This document shows, in pieces, positions 26,155 to 33,491 of a DNA stretch of 46,107 nucleotides; positions within the stretch are counted from its first letter, which is position 1; the number at the start of each line of letters is the position of its first letter. Made by a program: the position numbers and the translations under genes. The notes under the pieces were generated by a model, which was not told where the DNA came from, did no database searches, and saw nothing but the letters and a program-made list of their open reading frames with translations. Source of the stretch: Palsa-1447 sp964509885 (GTDB lineage Bacteria; Verrucomicrobiota; Verrucomicrobiia; Opitutales; Opitutaceae); the NCBI GenBank assembly GCA_964509885.1, contig CAZDZL010000030.1:1-46107 (forward strand), given 5' to 3'.

Positions 26155-26628
26155 ATGCGGTCCCTCCTCGCCTCCCTCGCCCTCCTGTCGGCCGCCGGCC
26201 CTGCGTCCAAGGCAGCCGAGCTCACGTTCGCGCGGGTGTGGCCCGAGTGGCACGACGCCGACGCCTTCCAGAGCCTCTACGAGGACCACACCGGCCACGA
26301 GCTGACGGGCAGGTGGATCGTCCTGCGCAGCCGGCCGGCCGAGCGCGGCGGCCTCTACTTCCTCACACGGGTCGAGAACCCGGGCGCCGAGCTCAAGGGG
26401 GCGACCTTCGTCGTGCGGGTGATCGCGCTCGAGGGGATCGACACGAGGACCTACTCCTTCCCGGCGGTCGTGCCCAAGGGAAGCCGGCTCTTCGAGATAG
26501 GCCTTACCGGGGCGGACTGGAAGGGGCCCCGGGCCGAGCCCGTCGCCTGGGAGGTCGAGCTCGATGCCGCGGACGGCCGGGTGCTCGCGAGGAAGACCAG
26601 CTTTCTCTGGGAAAAGCCCGACCACTGA
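26155..26628 (+). CDS. Small secreted protein of unknown function
   Basis: A 157-residue protein with a predicted signal peptide (RSLLASLALLSAAGPASKA). The mature part starts ELTFARVWPEWHDADAFQSLYEDHTGHELTG and contains beta-rich segments such as GLYFLTRVENPGAELKGATFVVRVI. I do not recognise the family. The text reads like a single beta-sandwich domain that could sit in the periplasm. It lies 47 bases after the peptide-binding lipoprotein and 17 bases before the next gene, all on the + strand, so it may be part of one transcription unit. Confidence 0.75.
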   Translation: MRSLLASLALLSAAGPASKAAELTFARVWPEWHDADAFQSLYEDHTGHELTGRWIVLRSRPAERGGLYFLTRVENPGAELKGATFVVRVIALEGIDTRTYSFPAVVPKGSRLFEIGLTGADWKGPRAEPVAWEVELDAADGRVLARKTSFLWEKPDH

Positions 26629-26645
26629 CCGGGCCCGCACGCCCG

Positions 26646-27239
26646 ATGATCGACCCGAACCAGGTCACGAACGCGGCGCGCACGCCGGCCGAGCTGGAGG
26701 AATTCCTCCTCTTCTGCGTGGTCGTTGCGGGAAAGAACGCCGACCAGCAGTCCGCGAAGCTTGAGCGGTTCCTCGGGGGGCGCCGGCCCTTCGCCCACAT
26801 CCGCTCGAGTGACAAGGAAGGGAGGCTCGTGGAGCGCCTGAGGGAGGTGCGCCTCGGCAAGTACGCCCTCCTCGCCCGCAGCTTCCGCGAGCTCTCCCGC
26901 TCGGGAGCGGACCTCTCGGCCTGCACCTGGGAGGAGCTGACGCTCTTTCCGGGCATCGGGATAAAGACCGCGAAGTTCTTCGTCCTGCACTCGCGCCCGG
27001 GGCAGATGCACGGCGTCCTCGACACCCACGTGCTGGCCTGGATGCGCGAGCACTGGGCCGGGGCGCGGACGGGGGGCCTGCCGGTGCCGCGGCACTCCCC
27101 CCAGGACCCGCGTGCCTACCGCTTCTGGGAGACGGTGTATTTCGGGATGGTCGCGGCCCGGCACCACGGGCGCGCGGGCGTCGACTGGGCGAAGTTTGAC
27201 CTCGACCTCTGGAAGGAGAGGCGCGGGGGGTCCGGCTAG
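26646..27239 (+). CDS. Helix-hairpin-helix DNA-glycosylase-like protein
   Basis: A 197-residue cytoplasmic protein resembling the HhH-GPD base-excision glycosylases. The hairpin-helix-hairpin is LFPGIGIKTAKFFVLHS (about residues 100-116). The position of the catalytic lysine of endonuclease III-type lyases is Lys107, and LDTHVLAWMR supplies an Asp (Asp126) where the catalytic aspartate is expected. There is no C-terminal four-cysteine iron-sulfur cluster. A central segment (PVPRHSPQDPRAYRFWETVYF) is unfamiliar. Substrate base and activity are unknown. The stop overlaps by four bases with the 3' end of the VOC gene on the opposite strand. Confidence 0.65.
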   Translation: MIDPNQVTNAARTPAELEEFLLFCVVVAGKNADQQSAKLERFLGGRRPFAHIRSSDKEGRLVERLREVRLGKYALLARSFRELSRSGADLSACTWEELTLFPGIGIKTAKFFVLHSRPGQMHGVLDTHVLAWMREHWAGARTGGLPVPRHSPQDPRAYRFWETVYFGMVAARHHGRAGVDWAKFDLDLWKERRGGSG

Positions 27240-27613
27240 CCGCGCTGGATCAGCTCGACCTCGTAGCCCTCGGGGGCGTCGATGAAGGCGATGACCGAGC
27301 CGGAGCCGGTGCGCGTCGGCCCGTCGCTCAGCTTGTAGCCCTTCTTGGCGATCCTCGCCGCGAAGGCCGCGATGTCCTCCACCTCGAACGCCAGGTGCAC
27401 AAGGTCGGGCTGGACCTGCACCGGCGGGCCGTCCGGAAGCTGGCAGATCTCGATCTCCTCGTCGCTGTTCGGCGTGCGGATGAAGGCGAGCTGCGCGCCC
27501 CGGGGCGAGGTGTGCCGGCGGCCGACCTTCAGGCCGAGCGCCTCCTCGTAGAACTTCACGGTGCCCTCGAGGTCGTTCACGCGCATCCGCGTATGGAGGA
27601 GTTTTTTGACCAT
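27236..27613 (-). CDS. VOC-family protein, glyoxalase I-like
   Basis: A 125-residue single-module vicinal oxygen chelate protein, the size of bacterial lactoylglutathione lyase. Paired beta-alpha-beta-beta-beta units are visible: LLHTRMRVNDLEGTVKFYEEALGLKV and LVHLAFEVEDIAAFAARIAKKGY. Candidate metal ligands are His in LLHT, Glu in EEIEIC, His in LVHLAF and Glu in YEVELIQ, the H-E-H-E pattern of glyoxalase I. It would remove methylglyoxal as a dimeric metalloenzyme if this assignment holds. It is transcribed opposite to its neighbours, convergent with the HhH gene and divergent from the DUF1080 gene. Confidence 0.82.
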   Translation of the reverse strand: MVKKLLHTRMRVNDLEGTVKFYEEALGLKVGRRHTSPRGAQLAFIRTPNSDEEIEICQLPDGPPVQVQPDLVHLAFEVEDIAAFAARIAKKGYKLSDGPTRTGSGSVIAFIDAPEGYEVELIQRG

Positions 27614-27727
27614 GCCACGAGGTTAGGACCCGGCGCAGCCGACCGCAAGCGCGGGGACCGCCGCCCCGGCGCGGGAATCCCGTTGGACAAAACGCCCAAA
27701 CCGGGGCAGCGTGAAAATCCCCACCCC

Positions 27728-28789
27728 ATGAAAATCCCCGCATCCCTGGCCCTTGGACTCGCCCTGGCCTCGTCGGTCGCCCTGCGCGGCGCGCCAGACC
27801 CGAACTGGCTCGGCCACGACCGCGACCGGCCGGCGCCGGCGGTCGTCGACCCCGGCACCTTCAGCTCCGAGGACCAGCCGGGGACGCCGCCCTCCGACGC
27901 GACCGTCCTCTTCGACGGCAGGGACGCCTCGGCCTGGGTCTCGATGGACGGCAGCCCCACGAAGTGGACCGTGAAGGACGGCGCCTTCATCTGCGTGCCG
28001 AAGAGCGGCTACGCGCGCACGCTCCAGTCCTTCGGCGACTGCCAGCTCCACGTCGAGTGGGCGTCCCCCACCCCCCCGCACGGCGAGAGCCAGGGCCGCG
28101 GCAACAGCGGGGTCTTCTTCGGCAAGGACCAGTACGAGTGCCAGGTCCTCGACTCCTACCAGAACAAGACCTACGCGGACGGGTCCGCCGCGTCGATCTA
28201 CGGGCAGTACCCGCCGCTCGTGAACGCCATGCGCCCGCCGGGCAAGTGGGAGACCTACGACATCATCTGGACCGCGCCCCGCTTCGATGCGCAGGGCAAT
28301 GTCACCTCGAAGGCGCGAGAGACCGTCTTCCACAACGGCGTCCTCGTGCAGAACAATGTCGAGCTCACGGGCCCCACGGGCTGGATCGGTCGCGTCCCCT
28401 ACAGGGCCCACCCCGAGCGGATGCCGATCGCGCTCCAGGACCACGGCAACCCCGTCCGCTTCCGCAACATCTGGGTGCGCGAGCTCGGCAGCCCCCGCCA
28501 CAAGGAGTTCATGCTGCCGGACGCGGTCCTGGACTCCTATGCCGGGGACTACAGCCGGGGCGGCGCGGACACGCTGAAGGTGAAGGTGCGGCGGCTTCCC
28601 GACGGGCTCCTCTCGCTCTCGTTCGCCGAGCAGGACCTCGTGATGCACGCGGAGTCGATGACCCACTTCTACGCGCTGACGACCGACGTGCAGTGCGAGT
28701 TCGACGTCTCGGGCTCGCCCCAGAAGCTCGCCGTCTCCGTGGGCGACCCCCAGGAGAAGGCGATGAAGCTGGAGAGGGTCGCGCCCTGA
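27728..28789 (+). CDS. Secreted DUF1080 protein, 3-keto-disaccharide hydrolase family
   Basis: A 353-residue exported protein with a signal peptide (KIPASLALGLALASSVALRGA). The DUF1080 concanavalin-like domain covers residues ~55-255, with LFDGRDASAWVSMDG, KWTVKDGAFICVP, GNSGVFFGKDQYECQVLDSY and IALQDHGNPVRFRNIWVREL. A C-terminal ~90-residue extension (YAGDYSRGGADTLKVKVRRL) resembles a small beta domain. Members of DUF1080 hydrolyse 3-keto glycosides made by Gfo/Idh-type dehydrogenases. This copy stands apart from the related cluster at 30499-33491 but may feed the same pathway. Confidence 0.85.
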   Translation: MKIPASLALGLALASSVALRGAPDPNWLGHDRDRPAPAVVDPGTFSSEDQPGTPPSDATVLFDGRDASAWVSMDGSPTKWTVKDGAFICVPKSGYARTLQSFGDCQLHVEWASPTPPHGESQGRGNSGVFFGKDQYECQVLDSYQNKTYADGSAASIYGQYPPLVNAMRPPGKWETYDIIWTAPRFDAQGNVTSKARETVFHNGVLVQNNVELTGPTGWIGRVPYRAHPERMPIALQDHGNPVRFRNIWVRELGSPRHKEFMLPDAVLDSYAGDYSRGGADTLKVKVRRLPDGLLSLSFAEQDLVMHAESMTHFYALTTDVQCEFDVSGSPQKLAVSVGDPQEKAMKLERVAP

Positions 28790-28803
28790 GGGGCGGCCCC
28801 CGC

Positions 28804-29781
28804 CTAGAACATATAGGAGAGGTTAAGCCTGAAGAGCAGGGGCGCCGCCATCTGGTTGCCCGTGAAATGCTCGTAGAGGGGAAGCTCCACGTCCGCGTAT
28901 ACCTTTACCGGGTGGACGTCGAACTCGACGCCGGGGGCCACGAGGAGGCGCTCGAACCCTGACGAAACAGGGTCTGCCGAGTTGGCCCCCGTGTCGCGGC
29001 TGCGCAGTGAGACCTTCAGCTGGCCGATCGGCGCGACGAGGATGCGCCCGACGTGCCACCCGCTGTAGTAGGCCCCGAGGGCCACGTCGAACTCGGCGCC
29101 CGGCCGGTACTGGACCTGGGTAAGGACCGGAAGGTCGAGCAGCGCCTGCGCGAAGCCCGTCCAGCCGTAGTCCGCGTCGAAATTGACCCGCTTGAAACCC
29201 CCGAGAAGGAGGTCCGTGCTCCCGCTCCCGATCTCCGTGTCCCGGTCGATGTCGCCGTAGGCGTCGTTCTGGCGGTAGCTCCCGGTCGGAAGCTTGAGGC
29301 CGAAGGTGAGGCCCGAGGAAAGGTCCGGCGAGAACCCCGTGTAGATCCCCTCGATGCGGATGTCCCCGAAGCCGCTGAAGTTGAGCGCCACGATGTCATC
29401 GCCCGTGGCACCGCCCGTGGTCACGAAATGCCTCTCCTCATACGGCAACTCGAACCGGATGCCCCAGGAGCGGTTGAGCATGTCCTGGTACCCGAGCGTG
29501 TACCAGCCCGTCCGGATGTCCTTGTCGTCGTTGTCGGCGGCGGGCGCCCGCGAACTCCCGCTCCAGTTCTCGTCCTGGTCCTGGTAGTCGTAGTCGACGA
29601 AGGTCATGACGCCCGAGCCCGAAGGGATCATCGAGCTTGTGCCGACCTCGTAAATGCCGCAGCCGCAGGCGCAGGCGTGCGCGGTGCCTGGGAGCGAGGC
29701 CAGGGCCCACAGCAGGGCCATGGCCGCGATCGTTGATTGGATTTGGGCCGGACGGGTCCGGCGCGAGAGGGAAAGGTGCAT
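28804..29781 (-). CDS. Outer-membrane beta-barrel-like protein with N-terminal Cys cluster
   Basis: A 325-residue exported protein. The signal peptide ends at LPGTAHA, and the mature protein would begin CACGCGIYEVGTSSMIPSG, putting three cysteines at its extreme N-terminus. The remainder alternates polar and hydrophobic residues in strands with many aromatic residues (FVDYDYQDQD, GWYTLGYQDML, GYGWTGFAQALL-type). It ends in LNLSYMF, a terminal Phe typical of outer-membrane barrels. I do not recognise a named family, though CACGCG-type starts occur in uncharacterised membrane-associated proteins near metal genes. It lies downstream of the CxxC protein gene on the same strand, and an intergenic segment rich in inverted repeats separates them. 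Confidence 0.75.
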   Translation of the reverse strand: MHLSLSRRTRPAQIQSTIAAMALLWALASLPGTAHACACGCGIYEVGTSSMIPSGSGVMTFVDYDYQDQDENWSGSSRAPAADNDDKDIRTGWYTLGYQDMLNRSWGIRFELPYEERHFVTTGGATGDDIVALNFSGFGDIRIEGIYTGFSPDLSSGLTFGLKLPTGSYRQNDAYGDIDRDTEIGSGSTDLLLGGFKRVNFDADYGWTGFAQALLDLPVLTQVQYRPGAEFDVALGAYYSGWHVGRILVAPIGQLKVSLRSRDTGANSADPVSSGFERLLVAPGVEFDVHPVKVYADVELPLYEHFTGNQMAAPLLFRLNLSYMF

Positions 29782-29821
29782 GGAAAGGCAAAAATAAATT
29801 GAAGGATCGAATGTCGATATG

Positions 29822-29896
29822 CCGCGCCAACAGCGCGGACGAGCGGCAGGGAACGCCCCGGGGAATTTCCCCGGGCGGCAGGCAGCGGCGCCGCTG
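29822..29896. repeat. Cluster of three short inverted repeats between two genes
   Basis: Three near-perfect inverted repeats lie within 75 bases: CCGCGC/GCGCGG at 29822-29838, nine-pair arms around one base (CCCGGGGAA/TTCCCCGGG) at 29857-29875, and a perfect 14-base palindrome (CAGCGGC/GCCGCTG) at 29883-29896. They lie between the CxxC gene and the barrel gene. They could be hairpins affecting transcription between the two genes, or operators. No T-tract follows on the minus strand. Confidence 0.55.
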
Positions 29897-29901
29897 GGCG
29901 C

Positions 29902-30291
29902 CTAGGCCGCGCCGAACCTCGGCGGGGGCACGGGGACCTCGGCCCCGCGGACGGGCATGCCTGCGCACGCCACGCGGGGCCACGCGCGGGGCGCGACCAG
30001 CACAACGAAGGGCTGCACGCGCTCGGAAATCAGGATAATCTTCTCGACGCCCGGATTCGGCACCGCCGGGGAGCGGTGGTCGCACGCCTCGCGCGCCTTG
30101 CCCAGCGCCTTGCACATCGCGCAGGGCTTGGCGGGATCGAACGTCTCCCTCGCCGCGGCCACGACCGACTCGGTGCGCGCATACCCGGCGAACATGCGCG
30201 CCCACGCCGCGACCTGGGCCACGTCCAGCATGGCGCCGCTGGCGCAGAGCCATGCGGTCATGAGCGAGATCGTGGCCAGTCGGCGGAACAT
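29902..30291 (-). CDS. Small exported protein with a CxxC motif, unknown function
   Basis: A 129-residue protein with a signal or membrane anchor (RRLATISLMTAWLCASGAML). The mature part carries FDPAKPCAMCKALGKAREACDHRSP, a CxxC pair plus a Cys-Asp-His group that could bind a metal or form a redox pair. A hydrophobic strand (VEKIILISERVQPFVVLV) follows. I cannot name the family. Its position upstream of the Cys-tagged outer-membrane barrel on the same strand, with shared Cys motifs, suggests a common function, possibly metal handling (inference). Its 5' side faces the 207-base region before the isomerase operon on the other strand. Confidence 0.7.
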   Translation of the reverse strand: MFRRLATISLMTAWLCASGAMLDVAQVAAWARMFAGYARTESVVAAARETFDPAKPCAMCKALGKAREACDHRSPAVPNPGVEKIILISERVQPFVVLVAPRAWPRVACAGMPVRGAEVPVPPPRFGAA

Positions 30292-30498
30292 AGCGCGGAC
30301 AGGCTTCCCACCGCCCGCCCGTCAGGCAACCCCAAATGAGATGCATTCGGGGGCCTGCTGACGTCGATAAGCCCCTCCCCGCACTGGACAATCCGGGGCG
30401 GGCCCGCCACCCTTTCTCTCCCCCCACCCGCCCGCGACACATCCTGTCCGGGCGGCAGACCCCGGGGGGCGGCACCCCAAAGAGACCCCCTCCCCGCC
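30292..30498. promoter_or_regulatory. Divergent intergenic region, presumed promoters
   Basis: This 207-base region separates two divergent transcription units and should hold both promoters. It is C-rich (repeated CCCC runs). I see no clear -35/-10 pair or operator by eye. Confidence 0.35.
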
Positions 30499-31386
30499 AT
30501 GGACGAGACCCACGTGACCCGGCGCGACGCGATAAAGACGGCCACCCTCGCGGGGCTGTTCCTGCCTCTGATGGGCGCGGTCCCGCAGGCCCGCGCGCAG
30601 GCCGCGGCCCCGGCGGGAACCCTGAGGCTCGGCCTCGCGGGCTACTCGCTGCACAAGTACCCGACCGACGAGGCCATCACCATCCTCAAGGCGCTCCAGG
30701 TCACGTCGGTCTCCGTCTTCAAGGTGCACGTGCCGATCGGCCTGAGCACGCCGGACGTGTGTCGGGCGATGGCCGGGAAATTCACGGACGCGGGGATCTC
30801 GATCGCCAGCACGGGCGTCGTCTACCTGAAGAACAGCGAGGGCGAGATGCGCCAGGCCTTCGAATGCTGCAGGGCCGTGGGCCTCGGCACCATGACCGCC
30901 TCGTACGAGGCGCCCCCGGACCGGGCGACGCTCCTCCTCACCGAGCGCTTTGCGAAGGAGTACGACATGAGGCTCGCGTTCCACAACCACGGGCCCGAGG
31001 ACAAGGTCTTCGCGTCGCCGTACGACGTCTGGAGGGCCGTCGAGCCCTACGACGAGCGCCTCGGGCTGTGCCTCGACGTGGGCCACGCCGCGCGCGCGGG
31101 CGTCGACCCGACAGAGGCGATCCTGAAGTGCCGCTCCCGCCTCTACGACGTCCACATCAAGGACACGCTCGCCGGCTCCGGGGCGGTCAAGGACGCGCCC
31201 GCCGGCCTCGGGTTCGGGCGCCTCGGCATCCGCTCCATGATGGAGGCGCTCCTCAAGGTCCAGTACAGGGGCCAGGTCGGCCTCGAGTACGAGGTCGACG
31301 CGCCAGACCCCGTGCCCGGCATCGCCCAGTCGATGGGCTACCTGCGCGGCATGCTGGCCGGGATCGTCCCCGTCACCCCCTCATGA
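30499..31386 (+). CDS. Exported sugar phosphate isomerase/epimerase-like TIM-barrel protein
   Basis: A 295-residue protein of the xylose-isomerase-like/AP endonuclease 2 TIM-barrel family. It has a twin-arginine-type leader (TRRDAIKTATLAGLFLPLMGA, cleavage near ARAQA), implying folded, probably metal-loaded export. Barrel motifs are LGLAGYSLHKYP at the first strand, MRLAFHNHGPED, LGLCLDVGHAAR, LYDVHIKDT and GLEYEVD at the last strand; the His, Asp and Glu residues there fit metal ligands. Its stop overlaps the next gene (ATGA, 31383-31386). With DUF1080 and Gfo/Idh partners it probably acts on keto-sugars released from oxidised glycosides; the substrate is inference. Confidence 0.85.
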   Translation: MDETHVTRRDAIKTATLAGLFLPLMGAVPQARAQAAAPAGTLRLGLAGYSLHKYPTDEAITILKALQVTSVSVFKVHVPIGLSTPDVCRAMAGKFTDAGISIASTGVVYLKNSEGEMRQAFECCRAVGLGTMTASYEAPPDRATLLLTERFAKEYDMRLAFHNHGPEDKVFASPYDVWRAVEPYDERLGLCLDVGHAARAGVDPTEAILKCRSRLYDVHIKDTLAGSGAVKDAPAGLGFGRLGIRSMMEALLKVQYRGQVGLEYEVDAPDPVPGIAQSMGYLRGMLAGIVPVTPS

Positions 31387-32150
31387 AGACGCCCTCCATC
31401 GCCCTGGGGGCCGCGCTCCTCGCCGCCGCGGCCGCCCTCGCCTGCCGCGCCGACACCCCCAACCAGCTGACGCCAGCAGAAAGCCGCGACGGCTGGCGGC
31501 TCCTCTTCGACGGGAAGACAACCGATGGCTGGCGAAGCGCGCGCGCCGAGGTCTTCCCCGCCAAGGGCTGGCTCGTCAGGGACGGCACCCTCACCGTGCT
31601 CGCGTCGGACGGACACGAGGGCGGCGTCGGGGGCGACATCATCACGGTCGACAAGTACTCCAGCTTCGACCTGAAGGCCGACTTCAGGATCACCCCCGGA
31701 TGCAACAGCGGGATCAAGATCTTCGTCGACCCCGAGATCAACAAGGGCCCGGGGTCCTCGATCGGGCTCGAGTACCAGATCCTGGACGACCTGAGGCACC
31801 CGGACGCCAAGCTCGGCCGCGACGGGAACCGGACGCTCGGCGCGCTCTACGACCTCTATCCCCCGGCGCCCGACAAGCCGGTGAACCCCATGGGCGAGTG
31901 GAATTCCGCCGAGATCATCTCCAGCGGTCCCCATGTCGAGCACTGGCTGAACGGGAAAAGGATCCTCGAGTACACCCGCTTCACGCCCGAGTTCCGCCAG
32001 CGGGTCCAGGAGAGCAAGTTCAAGAAATGGCCCGGGTTCGGCGAGCTCCACGAGGGCTACATCCTCCTCCAGGACCACGGCAGCGAGGTCTCCTTCCGCA
32101 ACATCAAGATCAGGGTCCTTCCCGGCGACGCCGCGGCCGGCCAAAAGTAA
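31383..32150 (+). CDS. Secreted DUF1080 protein, 3-keto-disaccharide hydrolase family
   Basis: A 255-residue exported protein consisting of a signal sequence (IALGAALLAAAAALACRA) and one DUF1080 domain: WRLLFDGKTTDGWRSAR, GWLVRDGTLTV, GGDIITVDKYSSFDLKADFRI, GCNSGIKIFVDP, LEYQILDD and ILLQDHGSEVSFRNIKIRVL. It is a compact member, with no extra C-terminal domain unlike the copy at 27728. ATG 31383 overlaps the isomerase stop by four bases, and the dehydrogenase starts nine bases after the stop. The operon therefore has the order isomerase, hydrolase, dehydrogenase. The family hydrolyses 3-keto glycosidic bonds; the specific glycoside is unknown. Confidence 0.9.
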   Translation: MKTPSIALGAALLAAAAALACRADTPNQLTPAESRDGWRLLFDGKTTDGWRSARAEVFPAKGWLVRDGTLTVLASDGHEGGVGGDIITVDKYSSFDLKADFRITPGCNSGIKIFVDPEINKGPGSSIGLEYQILDDLRHPDAKLGRDGNRTLGALYDLYPPAPDKPVNPMGEWNSAEIISSGPHVEHWLNGKRILEYTRFTPEFRQRVQESKFKKWPGFGELHEGYILLQDHGSEVSFRNIKIRVLPGDAAAGQK

Positions 32151-32159
32151 CCCACCCCC

Positions 32160-33491
32160 ATGAACACGACAAACGACCGCAGGGCATTCATCAAGAAGAC
32201 GGCCGCGGCCGGCATCGGCCTGGCGGCGCTGCCCGTCTGGATACGGGCGGGCACGGCCAGCCCCGCGAACAGGGTGCGCATCGCCGTCGTCGGCACCAAC
32301 AGCCGGGGCCTGGACCACATCGCCGCGCTCGCGGGTGTCGAGAACGCCGAGATCGCCTACGTGTGCGACGTCGAGGACGGCGCGCTCGCGAAGGGAATGG
32401 CCGAGGCCGCCAAGCACCCCGGCGTCCAGCCGAAGGCCATGAAGGACTTCCGGAAGGCCCTCGAGGACAGCACGCTCGACGCCATCACGATCGCGGCCCC
32501 GGACCACTGGCACACGCCCATGGCCGTCATGGCGATGGCCGCGGGCAAGCATGTCTACGTCGAGAAGCCGTGCAGCCAGAACCCCCACGAGGGCGAGATC
32601 CTCCTGAAGGCGATCGCCAGGTACGGAAAGCAGGTCCAGATGGGCAACCAGAGGCGCTCGTTCCCCACCGTGATGGACGCGGTCAAGGAGATCCACGACG
32701 GCGTGATCGGCAGGGCGTATTTCGCCAAGGCGTGGTATGAGAACACCCGCGCCAGCATCGGGATCGGCAAGGAGGTCCCGGTGCCGCCCACGCTCGACTA
32801 CGAGCTCTGGCAGGGGCCGGCCCCGCGGCGCCCCTACAAGGACAACCTCATCCCCTACAACTGGCACTGGTTCTGGCACTGGGGGACCGGCGAGGCCTGC
32901 AACAACGGCACCCACGAGCTGGACGTGTGCCGGTGGGCGCTCGGGGTCGACTTTGCGACGAAGGTGACGTCGACCGGCGGGCGGTACCGCTACAAGGACG
33001 ACTGGGAGACCCCGGACACCCAGGTGATCGCCTGGGACTTCGCCGGGGCGAAGTCCATCACCTGGGAGGGCCGCAGCTGCAACGGCTACCGCACGGAGGG
33101 GCTGGGGCGCGGCGTCATCGTCTTCGGCACCGAGGGATCGGCGCTCCTCGAGGGGAACAACTACACGGTCTTCGACACCGACGGCAAGAAGGTGAAGGCG
33201 GTGACCGAGGCCGCCGAGGGCGACAGCAGGAGCATCCGCGCCGCGAACGGCACCCGGCTCGACCGCAAGCACTTCAGCAACTTCGTCGACGCCGTCCAGT
33301 CGGGCACCGCGCTCCACTCGCCGATCTCGGAGGGCCACAAGAGCGTGATGCTGCCGCACCTGGGCAACATCTCGCAGCGGGTCGGCCGCTCGCTCGACTG
33401 CGACGCCTCAAACGGCCACATCCTTAACGACGCGGACGCGATGAAGCTCTGGCAAAGGACCTACGAGCCGGGCTGGGAGCCGCTCGCCTGA
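32160..33491 (+). CDS. Exported Gfo/Idh/MocA-family oxidoreductase
   Basis: A 443-residue NAD(P)-dependent sugar dehydrogenase. It has a twin-arginine leader, NDRRAFIKKTAAAGIGLAALP, so it is probably exported with bound cofactor like glucose-fructose oxidoreductase. The Rossmann domain is seen in RIAVVGTNSRGLDHI, YVCDVEDG, ITIAAPDHWHTPMAVMAM and the catalytic-lysine motif HVYVEKPCSQN. The C-terminal half has WHWFWHWGTGEACNNGTHELDVCRWALG, a substrate-site segment common in this subgroup. In this operon it would oxidise a glycoside at C3 so that the DUF1080 hydrolase can cleave it. The 3' end overlaps the convergent transporter gene by 31 bases. Confidence 0.9.
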   Translation: MNTTNDRRAFIKKTAAAGIGLAALPVWIRAGTASPANRVRIAVVGTNSRGLDHIAALAGVENAEIAYVCDVEDGALAKGMAEAAKHPGVQPKAMKDFRKALEDSTLDAITIAAPDHWHTPMAVMAMAAGKHVYVEKPCSQNPHEGEILLKAIARYGKQVQMGNQRRSFPTVMDAVKEIHDGVIGRAYFAKAWYENTRASIGIGKEVPVPPTLDYELWQGPAPRRPYKDNLIPYNWHWFWHWGTGEACNNGTHELDVCRWALGVDFATKVTSTGGRYRYKDDWETPDTQVIAWDFAGAKSITWEGRSCNGYRTEGLGRGVIVFGTEGSALLEGNNYTVFDTDGKKVKAVTEAAEGDSRSIRAANGTRLDRKHFSNFVDAVQSGTALHSPISEGHKSVMLPHLGNISQRVGRSLDCDASNGHILNDADAMKLWQRTYEPGWEPLA

